Source: Methanobacteriota archaeon | GTDB taxonomy: Archaea; Thermoplasmatota; Poseidoniia; Poseidoniales; Poseidoniaceae | Assembly (NCBI GenBank): GCA_009936765.1 | Contig: JAACDL010000153.1 | Span: forward strand, 1-23,760 | Length of the DNA stretch: 23,760 nucleotides | Direction: 5' to 3' | Program-made: the position numbers and the translations under genes | Notes under the pieces: generated by a model | Database searches by the model: none | What the model was told of the DNA's origin: nothing | What the model saw: the letters and a program-made list of their open reading frames with translations, nothing else | Part shown: one piece after another, positions 5,886 through 13,958 of the stretch | How the letters are laid out: every line of letters begins with the position of its first letter | Numbering within the stretch: position 1 is the stretch's first letter

Positions 5886-7163
5886 ATGTCGGTGTACCCT
5901 ATGGCCAACTGGAGCGCAAAAAATCCGTACCAATCTAAGATTACCGAATGCTATGTCTTGAACGGTGAAGGTTCTCGGAAAGAGACCCGCCACGTAGTTT
6001 TCGATTTAGGAGATTCAGGATTAGATTACAAAGTCGGAGATGCATTAGGCGTGCTCGCTGAAAATCCAGAGGATACCGTCGATTTACTAATCGAGACTGC
6101 TGGCTGGAACAGCGAAGATATGGTTACTACTCACAATGGTGAAAGGACGATTAAAGAAGCGCTGAAAATGGACTTTGAAATCCATCGTGTCAACAAGAAA
6201 TTCGTGAACTCCCTAACCGAGAAGGTCACGTCGAGTGGAATGAGAATCACAGTCAAGATGATTGATAGATACAGAGAATCTGTTGCTGGTGAAGGGGCAG
6301 GTTGGATGAATGATGATTCGTCACCGAGTACCGAACTTCTACCATCTATTCCTGGCGATGACCCAATGGGTAGGGTAGAGAATCTAACAACAGATGGTAA
6401 AGCCATGGAGGACTATATTTGGTCACGTGACTATATCGATGTCATGAAAGATTTCGATGTAAATTACTCTCCGCAAGAGTTTGTAGAAGTAATCGACAAA
6501 CTCAAACCACGCTTGTACTCTATTGCTAGCAGCCACGATGCTCACCCTGGATTCGTCGAGTTAACAGTCGGGATAGTGCGCTATTCTCATCATGGCCGGG
6601 ATCGTGGTGGCCTCTGTACAGTTTACTTAGCTGATGAAGTTGAAGTAAACAAGACAGATGTCGGAGTATTCATGTCTCCAACGAAATCATTCGTTCTGCC
6701 TGCTGACAAATCTACAGATATTATCATGGTTGGTCCAGGTACCGGAATCGCACCTTTCCCTGCATTCATGGAACAACGTGTCCATGACGGTGGGAGTGGT
6801 AAAAATTGGCTATTCTTTGGTGACCAATCTTCTAAGACTGAATTTTATTATCAAGAAACAATTGAAAATTGGCTCGATGAAGGCCATCTCTACCAATTTA
6901 CTACAGCATGGTCCCGTGACCAAGAAGAGAAAATCTACGTTCAACACAGACTCAAAGAGCATGGTGCAGAAGTATGGGAGTGGTTCGAAAGGGGTGCTTA
7001 CTTCTACATCTGTGGTGATAAGACCTACATGGCAAAGGACGTACACCGTGCATTAATTGATATTGCAATCGAACACGGTGGAATGTCGGAAGCTGATGCC
7101 ACTCACTTCATCGAGAAGACGATGATGAGGGAAGAGAAGCGTTACTTACGTGACGTATATTGA
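5886..7163 (+). CDS. CysJ-like FAD/NADPH reductase module lacking the flavodoxin domain
   Basis: A 425-aa flavoprotein of the ferredoxin-NADP reductase/cytochrome P450 reductase superfamily. The FAD-binding motif RLYSIASS is near 209-216, the FAD pyrophosphate motif GGLCTVYL near 241-248 and the NADPH-binding GPGTGIAPF at 283-291. Further NADPH-side motifs include WLFFGDQ and YFYICGDKTYMAKDV, and the protein ends in YLRDVY with a terminal aromatic, as in CysJ-type enzymes. The insert between the first beta barrel strands and the RxYS motif corresponds to the connecting domain of diflavin reductases. The N-terminal FMN-binding flavodoxin domain of sulfite reductase alpha subunit or P450 reductase is absent, so it should pass electrons from NADPH to a separate flavodoxin, ferredoxin or oxidase partner not in this window. 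ATG 5886 gives a natural start; ATG 5901 is an alternative. Confidence 0.85.
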   Translation: MSVYPMANWSAKNPYQSKITECYVLNGEGSRKETRHVVFDLGDSGLDYKVGDALGVLAENPEDTVDLLIETAGWNSEDMVTTHNGERTIKEALKMDFEIHRVNKKFVNSLTEKVTSSGMRITVKMIDRYRESVAGEGAGWMNDDSSPSTELLPSIPGDDPMGRVENLTTDGKAMEDYIWSRDYIDVMKDFDVNYSPQEFVEVIDKLKPRLYSIASSHDAHPGFVELTVGIVRYSHHGRDRGGLCTVYLADEVEVNKTDVGVFMSPTKSFVLPADKSTDIIMVGPGTGIAPFPAFMEQRVHDGGSGKNWLFFGDQSSKTEFYYQETIENWLDEGHLYQFTTAWSRDQEEKIYVQHRLKEHGAEVWEWFERGAYFYICGDKTYMAKDVHRALIDIAIEHGGMSEADATHFIEKTMMREEKRYLRDVY

Positions 7164-7634
7164 TCACGCTTCACCTTCAGGAGGAGTTGGTACTTCAACA
7201 CCAGGAATGCCTAACTCGCGTGCGCGCTTAATCATAATGGTAGTCCACTTTGATTTAGGGCCCGGGAATGCAATTAAGTGAGTGGCGTGTTCTAGCATTT
7301 TATCACCTAATGTTGGTGATGCTTCTGGCCTACCAGTGTCTTCTAATCCTTTTCTTGGTTCATTCCACGCTTCGGAGAAAATAGCCATTGGTATCGCATG
7401 ATTGTTAGCCCATCTTTCGACTAAGTAGTCGACACCGCTAGCGCCTCCAATGATGATTAGATCGGGGTGGGAGTTCCATTTAATCCACTGTTCTAACTGT
7501 TCTTCTAACCATTCATAGTCATAAAATCTTGAGTTTCCGCAAATAACTAGATTCACTACTCTCCCATCTTGATTTAGGTCTCTGCCTGCCAATCGCTCGA
7601 CAGTGGCTGCACCCGTGTTTGTATCATCGGCCAT
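7164..7634 (-). CDS. SLOG-superfamily nucleotide-binding protein (DUF2493/YspA-like)
   Basis: A 156-aa Rossmann-like protein. NLVICGNSRFYDYEWLEEQL near residues 28-47 and IIIGGASGVDYLVERWA near 60-77 match the DUF2493 (YspA/cpYpsA-related) branch of the SLOG superfamily, whose members bind nucleotides or related small ligands. A later segment with LIAFPG and KSKWTTIMIKRARELGIP completes the usual fold. ATG at 7634 is preferred over the ATG at 7673 because a CCTTATAGCC element lies about 27 bp upstream of it; the longer form would add 13 residues not expected in the fold. The gene converges with and directly abuts the reductase stop codon. The substrate is unknown. A role in nucleotide or ADP-ribose-type ligand sensing is family-based inference only. 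Confidence 0.8.
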   Translation of the reverse strand: MADDTNTGAATVERLAGRDLNQDGRVVNLVICGNSRFYDYEWLEEQLEQWIKWNSHPDLIIIGGASGVDYLVERWANNHAIPMAIFSEAWNEPRKGLEDTGRPEASPTLGDKMLEHATHLIAFPGPKSKWTTIMIKRARELGIPGVEVPTPPEGEA

Positions 7635-7654
7635 GTTTTCGAATTGTTTGGGTA

Positions 7655-7666
7655 GGCTATAAGGGA
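7655..7666 (-). promoter_or_regulatory. TATA-like box for the SLOG gene
   Basis: Minus-strand CCTTATAGCC is centred about 27 bp upstream of the ATG at 7634, matching leaderless-promoter geometry and helping to choose that start. Confidence 0.35.
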
Positions 7667-7699
7667 ACCCCATGAGTTTCAGGTTTTTAGCAAATATCG

Positions 7700-7736
7700 G
7701 CCAATTCGTTTCCGGTTTCCGGGGTTGTAAATTGGC
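7700..7736. repeat. Inverted repeat upstream of the biotin carboxylase operon
   Basis: GCCAATT at 7700-7706 is complementary to AATTGGC at 7730-7736, around a 23-base spacer containing CCGGTTTCCGG. It lies between the divergent SLOG gene and the biotin carboxylase operon, about 60-90 bp upstream of the ATG at 7794, so it could be a regulator-binding site for either promoter. Confidence 0.35.
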
Positions 7737-7793
7737 AGTTTCAGACCCAATACGACCGCTTTCATCATAGAATAGGTGCGGGTGGACACTCTC

Positions 7794-9134
7794 ATGGCAT
7801 TCAAGCGTGTGCTAATTGCGAACCGTGGCGAGATTGCACTGAGAATCCTCAGGGCGCTTCGAGATATGGGCATTGAAGCAGCGATTATTCACGGCAGGGA
7901 AGACCGTCTATCGCTGCCCGTTCAAATGGCGGATATTGCATATCCTATAATGCGAGCAAATCCTTTAGATTCATATTTGGACATCGAAGCAGTAGTACAA
8001 GCTGCAAAAGATATGGATTGCGATGCAGTTCATCCAGGATACGGCTTTTTGGCAGAGAATGCACATTTCGTAAAACGTCTTGAGGAAGAAGGAATAACTT
8101 TCATTGGACCTGCAGCCAATGTCATTACACTGTTAGGTGACAAGATCGAAGCAAGAGCTGCAATGGAAGCAGCAGGTCTTCCTACTGCCAAAGGAAGCAG
8201 TGAACCGATTTCTACGGCAGAAGTTGCCAGTAAATTAGCAGATGAAATTGGTTATCCCGTGATAATCAAAGCAGCAGCCGGTGGTGGAGGCATAGGAATG
8301 CAAATCGTCAACCAAGAAAACGAATTTGAAAGCGCTCTAAAACTGTGTCAAAGTCGAGCAAAATCAGCATTCGGTGATGACAGAGTTTTCGTCGAGAAAT
8401 ATATCGAAGGTGCACAACACGTCGAGTTCCAGGTTTTGGGTGATGGGAAGAATGCAATTCACTTTGGTGAAAGGTTTTGTTCTATCCAGAGACGACATCA
8501 GCAACTTGTGGAAGAAGGGCCTTGGTTAACAGATGAAAAGAGGGCTGAGGTTGGTGCTTTAGTATGTGCAGGAGCCGAATCTGTTGGTTACAAAGGTCTT
8601 GCAACATTCGAATTCTTGCGAGATAAGAACGGTGATTTTTACTTCTTAGAAGTTAATCCTCGTGTCCAAGTCGAACATACTGTTACCGAATTAATAACAG
8701 GTTACAACTTAGTTGAGTTAGGAATTAGAGTTGCACAGGGTGAAAGCCTACCGCTCACTCAAGATGATATTGTGATTCGTGGCCATGCAATCCAATGTCG
8801 GTTGAATGCAGAGGACACCACAAATTTCGTTCCATCACCTGGTCGGATTTGGGAATGTCATTTCCCATCTGGGTTTGGTATTAGATGTGACACACATGCA
8901 CACCCAGGGTATGAGATGCCTGGTTGTTTCGACAGTCTACTGGCTAAATTACTAGCATGGGGTCCAGATAGAGAATCTGCAATACGCCGTATGAGAACGG
9001 CTCTCGATGAAACCATAATCACAGGTGTGGATCATCTTATTCCGCTTCATAGAAGGATTATGGATGAGAAGGATTTCCTCGCTGGGGACATCACTATTGC
9101 ATATATCGATGAGCATCAAGACCTACTGGGATGA
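7794..9134 (+). CDS. Biotin carboxylase subunit of an acyl-CoA (or pyruvate) carboxylase
   Basis: A 446-aa enzyme that carboxylates biotin on a carrier protein using ATP and bicarbonate, the first half-reaction of acetyl/propionyl-CoA or pyruvate carboxylases. It starts with the N-terminal ANRGEIALRI motif; HPGYGFLAEN lies near 81-90, the ATP-grasp glycine loop KAAAGGGGIGM near 159-169, EKYIEGAQHVEFQVLGD near 199-215, and the catalytic region LEVNPRVQVEHTVTE near 285-299. Length matches a free-standing AccC-type subunit; no biotinyl or carboxyltransferase domain is fused, so these must be encoded elsewhere. ATG 7794 is chosen because it begins at MAFKRVLIANRGE; an in-frame GTG at 7776 is possible but not needed. 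A TATA-like CATAGAATA lies about 25 bp upstream. It is followed 5 bp later by the PfkB kinase gene. Whether the partner substrate is acetyl-CoA, propionyl-CoA or pyruvate cannot be told. Confidence 0.92.
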   Translation: MAFKRVLIANRGEIALRILRALRDMGIEAAIIHGREDRLSLPVQMADIAYPIMRANPLDSYLDIEAVVQAAKDMDCDAVHPGYGFLAENAHFVKRLEEEGITFIGPAANVITLLGDKIEARAAMEAAGLPTAKGSSEPISTAEVASKLADEIGYPVIIKAAAGGGGIGMQIVNQENEFESALKLCQSRAKSAFGDDRVFVEKYIEGAQHVEFQVLGDGKNAIHFGERFCSIQRRHQQLVEEGPWLTDEKRAEVGALVCAGAESVGYKGLATFEFLRDKNGDFYFLEVNPRVQVEHTVTELITGYNLVELGIRVAQGESLPLTQDDIVIRGHAIQCRLNAEDTTNFVPSPGRIWECHFPSGFGIRCDTHAHPGYEMPGCFDSLLAKLLAWGPDRESAIRRMRTALDETIITGVDHLIPLHRRIMDEKDFLAGDITIAYIDEHQDLLG

Positions 9135-9139
9135 TTTGA

Positions 9140-10066
9140 ATGGATGTTCTTATAGTTGGCAGTTTGGCCTACGATTCTTTGGAAACACCATTGGGTTCTA
9201 GGGATGATGAGTTAGGCGGTTCTGCATCATATGGTGGCTTTTCGGCATCATTCCACATGAGGAGAATGCAAGGTAATGGAGTTTCATTGGTTGGAGTTAT
9301 TGGAAATGATTTCAAATCAGAACATCTTGATTGGTATACCGAATCAGGCTTAGAGATTAGCGGAATCGAAACTAGTGATGGTCAAACATTCAGATGGAAA
9401 GGGTCCTATCATGGAGACATGTCAGAGGCTGTAACACATGAAACACATCTCAATGTGTTTGAGCATTTCCATCCTAAGGTCCCAGCAACCCACACTAAAC
9501 CAAAGGTGCTAATGTGTGCTAATTTACACCCTTCTTTACAATCGTCAGTATTGTCACAAACCGATGTGCAGAGGCTATCGATATTGGATTCGATGAATTT
9601 ATGGATTAATATTGCTCATGATGAGTTATTGAATGTAATTAAGAAAGTTGATATCGTTGTATTGAATGATGGTGAAGTCAGAATGCTTGCTTCAGATGAC
9701 AACCTAATACGTGCTGCAAAAAAAGTACTTGAGATGAAAGAAGGCGGTATTCTAGTCGTTAAGAGAGGTGAACATGGCGTGCTGGCATTACATCCTGATG
9801 GGTTGATTTCGATGCCTGCTTATCCAACACTCAACTTGACAGACCCCACTGGCTGCGGCGACTCGTTTGCAGGAGCAATGGCACAGTTTTTGACTCAGGG
9901 GAATGGCTCAGTTGGTTATGATGAATTAGCAGAAGCTTTGGTTCATTCAACAGTTACTGCATCCTTTACTATCGAAACATTTGGCACAGAAAGAATTAGG
10001 AATTTGTCGATTGATGAATATGATTTGAGGTTAAAGGAGTTCAGACGAATCTCCAAGACTTCTTGA
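9140..10066 (+). CDS. PfkB/ribokinase-family sugar or nucleoside kinase
   Basis: A 308-aa kinase of the PfkB family. The N-terminal strand DVLIVGSLAYDSLETP is followed by the GGSASYGGFSASFHM substrate/lid region near 27-41. The ATP/anion-hole signature DPTGCGDSFAGA is at 235-246, with the catalytic base D241. A KRGEHG motif near 208-213 is also typical. A characteristic FRWKGSY segment followed by THLNVFEHFHPKVP is shared by a subset of PfkB proteins usually annotated only as sugar kinase. It starts with ATG 9140, 5 bp after the biotin carboxylase stop, and runs into the SelB-like gene, so the three appear to form an operon. The phosphate acceptor cannot be predicted confidently. Confidence 0.85.
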   Translation: MDVLIVGSLAYDSLETPLGSRDDELGGSASYGGFSASFHMRRMQGNGVSLVGVIGNDFKSEHLDWYTESGLEISGIETSDGQTFRWKGSYHGDMSEAVTHETHLNVFEHFHPKVPATHTKPKVLMCANLHPSLQSSVLSQTDVQRLSILDSMNLWINIAHDELLNVIKKVDIVVLNDGEVRMLASDDNLIRAAKKVLEMKEGGILVVKRGEHGVLALHPDGLISMPAYPTLNLTDPTGCGDSFAGAMAQFLTQGNGSVGYDELAEALVHSTVTASFTIETFGTERIRNLSIDEYDLRLKEFRRISKTS

Positions 10067-10105
10067 TTGCAGCATGCTCAAGAACAGGTCGTAACTCGCA
10101 GAGGT

Positions 10106-11125
10106 ATGACCGTACTCAATATCGCAATGGTTGGTAGTGACGACTTGGCCAAATCTATTGCCAAGGCCACAGATCAGCGAGATGTACACACCTACGTCAA
10201 CAAGGAGTCGGGACCGGATGGTGCAAGAATTCTTTCTATCATCCGTCCAGCTAAAATGCCTGAAAGAATCCGTCCATTCTTCAATTCATTATGTGCTGCA
10301 AGAGTTGGACTAATCGAAGTCACAGGCGTTGATGCAACATTTGGAGAAGTGCTTGTAGGGTTCGCTTCCGCAGGAATAGAAAAAGGAATTTTCGTGATTA
10401 ATCCTGCAGATGGTGAATGGATTGATGAAGACCAAGTAAAGGGTTTCATGGCTCAAGCCGGTCTTTCAGGATGGAAGCAATGCGGCACTGATGGCATCGA
10501 ATTAAGAGAAGCGCTATACGGATTGATGGATGAGATTTCAGTAGATCTCGAGTCTGCTAAGAAAGAGCCTCTAGTTGTGCCAATAGATCAACATTTCAAT
10601 GTCAAAGGAATCGGATTGGTTGCGATTGGATATGTACAAGCTGGCTCAGTATCCGTTCACGCCGAATTGCAGTTACTCCCTGCAGAAGGTCCTGGTACGG
10701 TCAAGAGTCTGCAAGTTATGGATGACGATGTTGAAGAAGCGGTGGCTGGAGACAGAGTCGGAATCGCATTACGTAATACCAAGGAAGACCACCTAACTGG
10801 CGGTTCACTAATTGTTCATCCAGCAGTTGAAGATAAGAATAAGGGGATTTCGATACCGTTATCTTTAGAAAAGCACGAGAAGAGTTCTCTAGAATTATCA
10901 ATTTCTCCATTCCAAAAGCGAGTTTTAGCGGTTGGAGATGTAGTGCACGCTAGTGTTGATTTACAATTTGTCGTTGGAAGAGTAGAATCGATAGACTCAG
11001 GACTGGAAGTGACTTGGGAATCTCCATTATTTATCCGTAAAGAAAACCCTCCAACTGTGATAATTGCTCAACTTGATTCCAAGCCTAGAATCATGGGCAG
11101 CGCTAAACTATCTCGGCTGAACTGA
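10106..11125 (+). CDS. Archaeal SelB-like (EF-Tu-related) protein with degenerate GTPase domain
   Basis: A 339-aa protein with the layout of a translational GTPase. Residues 1-150 sit where the G domain should be, but the P-loop is replaced by IAMVGSDDLAKSIAKA (7-22), and no DxxGH or NKxD motif can be found. From about 161 (QHFNVKGIGLVAIGYVQAGSV) a clear EF-Tu/SelB domain 2 beta barrel is recognisable, with LQVMDDDVEEAVAGDRVGIALRN; a domain 3-like barrel follows to the end (LQFVVGRVESI). This matches the described aSelBL group of SelB-like archaeal proteins that lost GTP-binding motifs. The start ATG 10106 begins at the first beta strand; a TTG right after the kinase stop (10067) would add 13 residues. 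No role in selenocysteine insertion is implied. Function is unknown, with a translation- or tRNA-related role possible. Confidence 0.75.
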   Translation: MTVLNIAMVGSDDLAKSIAKATDQRDVHTYVNKESGPDGARILSIIRPAKMPERIRPFFNSLCAARVGLIEVTGVDATFGEVLVGFASAGIEKGIFVINPADGEWIDEDQVKGFMAQAGLSGWKQCGTDGIELREALYGLMDEISVDLESAKKEPLVVPIDQHFNVKGIGLVAIGYVQAGSVSVHAELQLLPAEGPGTVKSLQVMDDDVEEAVAGDRVGIALRNTKEDHLTGGSLIVHPAVEDKNKGISIPLSLEKHEKSSLELSISPFQKRVLAVGDVVHASVDLQFVVGRVESIDSGLEVTWESPLFIRKENPPTVIIAQLDSKPRIMGSAKLSRLN

Positions 11126-11140
11126 ACTACTGCCAAGAAC

Positions 11141-11160
11141 GGCCCCCCTATGGGGGGGCC
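11141..11160. repeat. Perfect GC-rich hairpin after the SelB-like gene
   Basis: The arms GGCCCCCC and GGGGGGCC pair perfectly over 8 bp with a TATG loop, 15 bp after the SelB-like stop and 50 bp before the next gene. No T-run follows, so it is not a bacterial-type intrinsic terminator. It resembles the repeats at 13959-13986 and 23350-23370. Confidence 0.75.
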
Positions 11161-11204
11161 AAACGGTGGATTCATAACCTCGGGTTCAAGTTCAACGGTT
11201 CGGG

Positions 11205-12731
11205 ATGCATATGGACACGAAGCCAGAGGGGCTCAGTGTCATAGGAGATCGGGTTAATTTCCGCTCCTTGTCACTGGAGGGAGTTCGAGGTAGAGTTAGG
11301 GCAACCCTTACCGAGAATCAGGTCTCCTTTGAATCGAAGTCTGGACATGCATTAGACATCAAGTTGGATGCGGTCAAGAGGGTCCATCATCATCACACAA
11401 CTTTAGTTCCAGGTTGGCTTGCAGTCGTCGGCTTAATCCTTATGTGGGTGGCTTGGAGGGGAGTCACTGGGAAGATGCAAGCTTTACTCGGAGCAGCAGG
11501 GATTGTTTTGTCTACTGCTCATTACATTACGAGAAGGCCCACACTAACAATCGATACAAATGCTGATGATTGCCACACCGTTTTCGGCCCAGATATTGCT
11601 ATGATGAGGCTTTGTTCCCTGATTCAACGAATACAAAACGGAATGTCACTTGAAGATGCGAAAGCGAGTGTTGACGCAATGGTTAGTGATTCAGAATACC
11701 CCCGTTATGAAATCACTCAGGAATTAGAATTAATTCCAGAACCAGTAGAGATACTATCATCTCCAGTAATTCCACACTTCCTATATATTATGGACTCGCA
11801 AGATGGTACGGACCACTTAGATTTCATCGATGCTGAGATAGTGAGTCCTGCTATTGCAATCGACGATTTGGATTTGCCATTGTGGGAAGATGAAGTCGAG
11901 CCTACTGTACAGCAAATGTCTCCGAGTCTACTTTCAAGGTCCAAAGAAAATATGGTTACCCAGAGAAACCAAGTCATACAGAATGGTTGGCAGCAGCCAG
12001 AACCTAGGCCTGTATACAATGAAGTACACAGGGCCAACCATCCCGGTTCATCCTATGGGATGATCAATCAGGGACATTATGTTCAACCTCCTGCGCCAAC
12101 TCAAACCCCTGAACCAACTCCGATTCCTACTCATTTCCTACCCTCCTTCGTTGGAGCCAATGGTGTTCATGTTCCTGGTGTTCAGCCTAGAGAATTCATG
12201 GTTCCAGATTCCCCGCTACAAGCACCTGTCGAGCCTGAACCTACTCGTTCATTAGTCGCTTCAGCGAGAAAAGAAGATTTGATACAAGCAACTCCTGTTG
12301 TTGAAGTACAAGAGTCTCAGAAGGAAAGATATCCCGGTGTCAATAAGTTATCTTCTAAGCGGGAGTCACGCAGGCTGATATCTTCTCGCAATGGGAAGAA
12401 AAGTCGCGCTGCAAAGAAATCGATTTTATCAGAATTGGTTAAGCCAATAGGACGAGCAGGGGCCTTTTCTCGTAATTTCATCAAGCGAAGGAGAACTACA
12501 GATGCACTGCGATTGCAAGCAGAGCATTCCAGGCAAGGTCAATTAGCATCTTCAATACAAGAATTAGCTAAGAGTAACGGTGGCGATGTTAGTGACGAAG
12601 AAGTATCTGAAATGATTTCACACCTTTCTCCTCCTACTGTAATTCCTTCAAGTTTCAGCGAACTAGTAAGTACTGGCTCCAAAAACAAGGGAATTGAAGA
12701 TGTTGAATCGATACCTAGGATCGAAGATTGA
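11205..12731 (+). CDS. Membrane protein with two N-terminal helices and a long disordered cytoplasmic tail
   Basis: A protein of 508 aa (506 if the second ATG at 11211 is used). Residues about 16-60 form a compact beta-rich segment (VNFRSLSLEGVRGRVRATL, VSFESKSGHALDIKLDAVKRV), similar in look to PH-like membrane-associated domains. Two transmembrane helices follow at about 67-86 and 91-108, separated by a short loop, so both termini should lie on the same side. A second beta pair (PTLTIDTNADDCHTVFG) and a helix come next. From about residue 180 the chain is low-complexity, acidic and then Pro/Gln-rich, followed by a strongly basic region near 385-430 (KRESRRLISSRNGKKSRAAKK) and an acidic Ser-rich end. 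I recognise no enzymatic motif. The architecture suggests a scaffold or membrane tether that may bind nucleic acid or protein through the basic stretch; this is inference. The stop is 1 bp from the convergent thioesterase gene. Confidence 0.75.
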   Translation: MHMDTKPEGLSVIGDRVNFRSLSLEGVRGRVRATLTENQVSFESKSGHALDIKLDAVKRVHHHHTTLVPGWLAVVGLILMWVAWRGVTGKMQALLGAAGIVLSTAHYITRRPTLTIDTNADDCHTVFGPDIAMMRLCSLIQRIQNGMSLEDAKASVDAMVSDSEYPRYEITQELELIPEPVEILSSPVIPHFLYIMDSQDGTDHLDFIDAEIVSPAIAIDDLDLPLWEDEVEPTVQQMSPSLLSRSKENMVTQRNQVIQNGWQQPEPRPVYNEVHRANHPGSSYGMINQGHYVQPPAPTQTPEPTPIPTHFLPSFVGANGVHVPGVQPREFMVPDSPLQAPVEPEPTRSLVASARKEDLIQATPVVEVQESQKERYPGVNKLSSKRESRRLISSRNGKKSRAAKKSILSELVKPIGRAGAFSRNFIKRRRTTDALRLQAEHSRQGQLASSIQELAKSNGGDVSDEEVSEMISHLSPPTVIPSSFSELVSTGSKNKGIEDVESIPRIED

Positions 12732-12732
12732 A

Positions 12733-13194
12733 TCAACGTTTTCTTTGGGCTAACATATGTGCTTTGATTGCTTTTGCAGCATCCCATTCACTTTGGTCTT
12801 CATCAGTCTCTGGTTTGAATTGAGGAATTGGAATTGGGCGCATCATTGAATCGATTGCAACCATGAAAAAGTATCCATCACAAATTTCAGTCTTAGTCCA
12901 ATCTGATTTGTTCATTGCCCATGCTGTAACTTTAGCACATGCGGTACGATTAGATGTGTATACGATTCTAGCCGTTACTTCTATCAAATCTCCTGGACGA
13001 GCCGGTGCCTTGAATTCAAGAGTATCTATCGAGATAGTTACGAACTCACGATGAGCGAATTTAGCGCATACGATTCCTGCAGCTTTATCCATCAAAGAAA
13101 GTAAACGTCCTCCGAACAATGTATTGTAAGAGTTAGTGTCCTGTGGAAACACCTCTTCGATTAGTGTGACAGGTTCTGTACTGAATGGCTCCAT
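12733..13194 (-). CDS. Hotdog-fold acyl-CoA thioesterase (YciA/BFIT-like)
   Basis: A 153-aa hotdog thioesterase that hydrolyses acyl-CoA to free acid and CoA. The motif NSYNTLFGGRLLSLMDKAAGIVC near residues 20-42 is the YciA/ACOT signature (N-x-x-G-x-LFGG followed by the central helix with MD). It is followed by HREFVTISIDTLEFKAPARPGDLIEV near 49-74 and a C-terminal strand set (YFFMVAID). The ATG at 13194 is preferred; a longer frame starts at a TTG at 13248 and would include 18 residues that span a GC-rich inverted repeat. The gene converges with the preceding membrane-protein gene. Substrate chain length cannot be deduced. It may serve the same acyl-CoA pools as the biotin carboxylase and FabI genes in this window. 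Confidence 0.85.
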   Translation of the reverse strand: MEPFSTEPVTLIEEVFPQDTNSYNTLFGGRLLSLMDKAAGIVCAKFAHREFVTISIDTLEFKAPARPGDLIEVTARIVYTSNRTACAKVTAWAMNKSDWTKTEICDGYFFMVAIDSMMRPIPIPQFKPETDEDQSEWDAAKAIKAHMLAQRKR

Positions 13195-13201
13195 GCTCAA
13201 G

Positions 13202-13216
13202 GGGGATGGACTCCCC
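13202..13216. repeat. Short GC inverted repeat just upstream of the thioesterase start
   Basis: GGGGA at 13202-13206 pairs with TCCCC at 13212-13216 around a 5-base loop, 8 bp upstream of the preferred ATG at 13194 on the minus strand. It is shorter than the hairpins at 11141, 13959 and 23350 but occupies a comparable position. Confidence 0.35.
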
Positions 13217-13286
13217 TCCTTCAATCCATGTGCTATTTCCCCGTTCAATGTGAGATTTGATGAACTATGGTCTACGCCGTTGTATC

Positions 13287-13952
13287 ATGACGGGGATTTG
13301 CATAGCACTCGTTAGTGGTGGAATTGACTCTCCTGTAGCTGTTGCTCGGATGCTAATGAAAGGTTGGAAAATCTATCCTTTACACGCTTCCCAAGAACCG
13401 GTTACAGGTCCTGCTGCTGAGCAGAAAACTATCGCTTTACTCAGGCATTTACTTGAATTGGAAGGCCCACTTGGTGATGCAGCGAGAGAATATCTTTCGC
13501 GGGAATTAGTCGTGGTTCCAGTCGCAGAGCAATTAGCACTTTTTACCGAGAAGTGGAATCACACAGAATATTTCATTCATATGAAGAGACTATTCAATTC
13601 GATTGCAACACTCCGAGGTAATGAGGTGGGTGCAACACATGTGCTCACAGGGGAAAACCTAGGGCAAGTTTCTAGTCAAACACTCGGGAATCTGGGAGGC
13701 ATTGAGATCGCTACAGATTTGCACCCTCTTCGTCCATTATTGGCTTTTGATAAGGTTACAATTATGACAATGGCTAGGAAAATCGGCACTCTTTCTATCA
13801 GCGAAGGTCCAGAAGTCTGTGACGCCTTAGGGCCTAAGAAACCTACAACTGTGGCTAACAAGGAATGGTTGGAGCAATCTGAAGAGAGGGTTGGAGGCTT
13901 GCAGCACCTCGCTTCTACTAGTTTTTCACAATCTAAAATTGTAAATCTTTGA
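13287..13952 (+). CDS. Stand-alone ThiI-type PP-loop protein (no THUMP domain)
   Basis: A 221-aa ATP-pyrophosphatase of the ThiI/4-thiouridine synthase type. The PP-loop SGGIDSPVA is at 10-18 and the ThiI-specific motif TGENLGQVSSQTLGNL near 121-136. RPLLAFDKVTIMTMARKIGT follows near 150-169, and the segment SEGPEVCDALGPKKPTT near 173-189 carries the cysteine corresponding to the C-terminal part of the ThiI core. Full-length ThiI has N-terminal ferredoxin-like and THUMP domains that bind tRNA; both are absent, as is the rhodanese domain. It would therefore need a separate tRNA-binding partner or act on a different substrate. Adenylation by the PP-loop is expected from the family; sulfur transfer and 4-thiouridine formation are inference. 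ATG 13287 begins right at the first beta strand. A GC-rich hairpin begins 7 bp after the stop. Confidence 0.85.
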   Translation: MTGICIALVSGGIDSPVAVARMLMKGWKIYPLHASQEPVTGPAAEQKTIALLRHLLELEGPLGDAAREYLSRELVVVPVAEQLALFTEKWNHTEYFIHMKRLFNSIATLRGNEVGATHVLTGENLGQVSSQTLGNLGGIEIATDLHPLRPLLAFDKVTIMTMARKIGTLSISEGPEVCDALGPKKPTTVANKEWLEQSEERVGGLQHLASTSFSQSKIVNL

Positions 13953-13958
13953 GATTAC

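Noticed and set aside
6658..7056. 132-aa plus-strand frame overlapping the reductase
   Set aside because: It lies in another frame of the well-supported NADPH-binding domain and has no features of its own.
10067..10105. TTG at 10067 as the start of the SelB-like protein
   Set aside because: It would add 13 non-conserved residues before the first beta strand. ATG 10106 fits the domain start better.
11141..11160. Intrinsic terminator
   Set aside because: The stem is perfect but no T-run follows, and archaeal termination depends mainly on T-runs. It is reported as an inverted repeat instead.
11377..11408. His-rich stretch (HHHH) in the two-helix membrane protein as a metal site
   Set aside because: Four histidines in a short loop before the membrane helix, with no supporting ligand pattern, are too little evidence.
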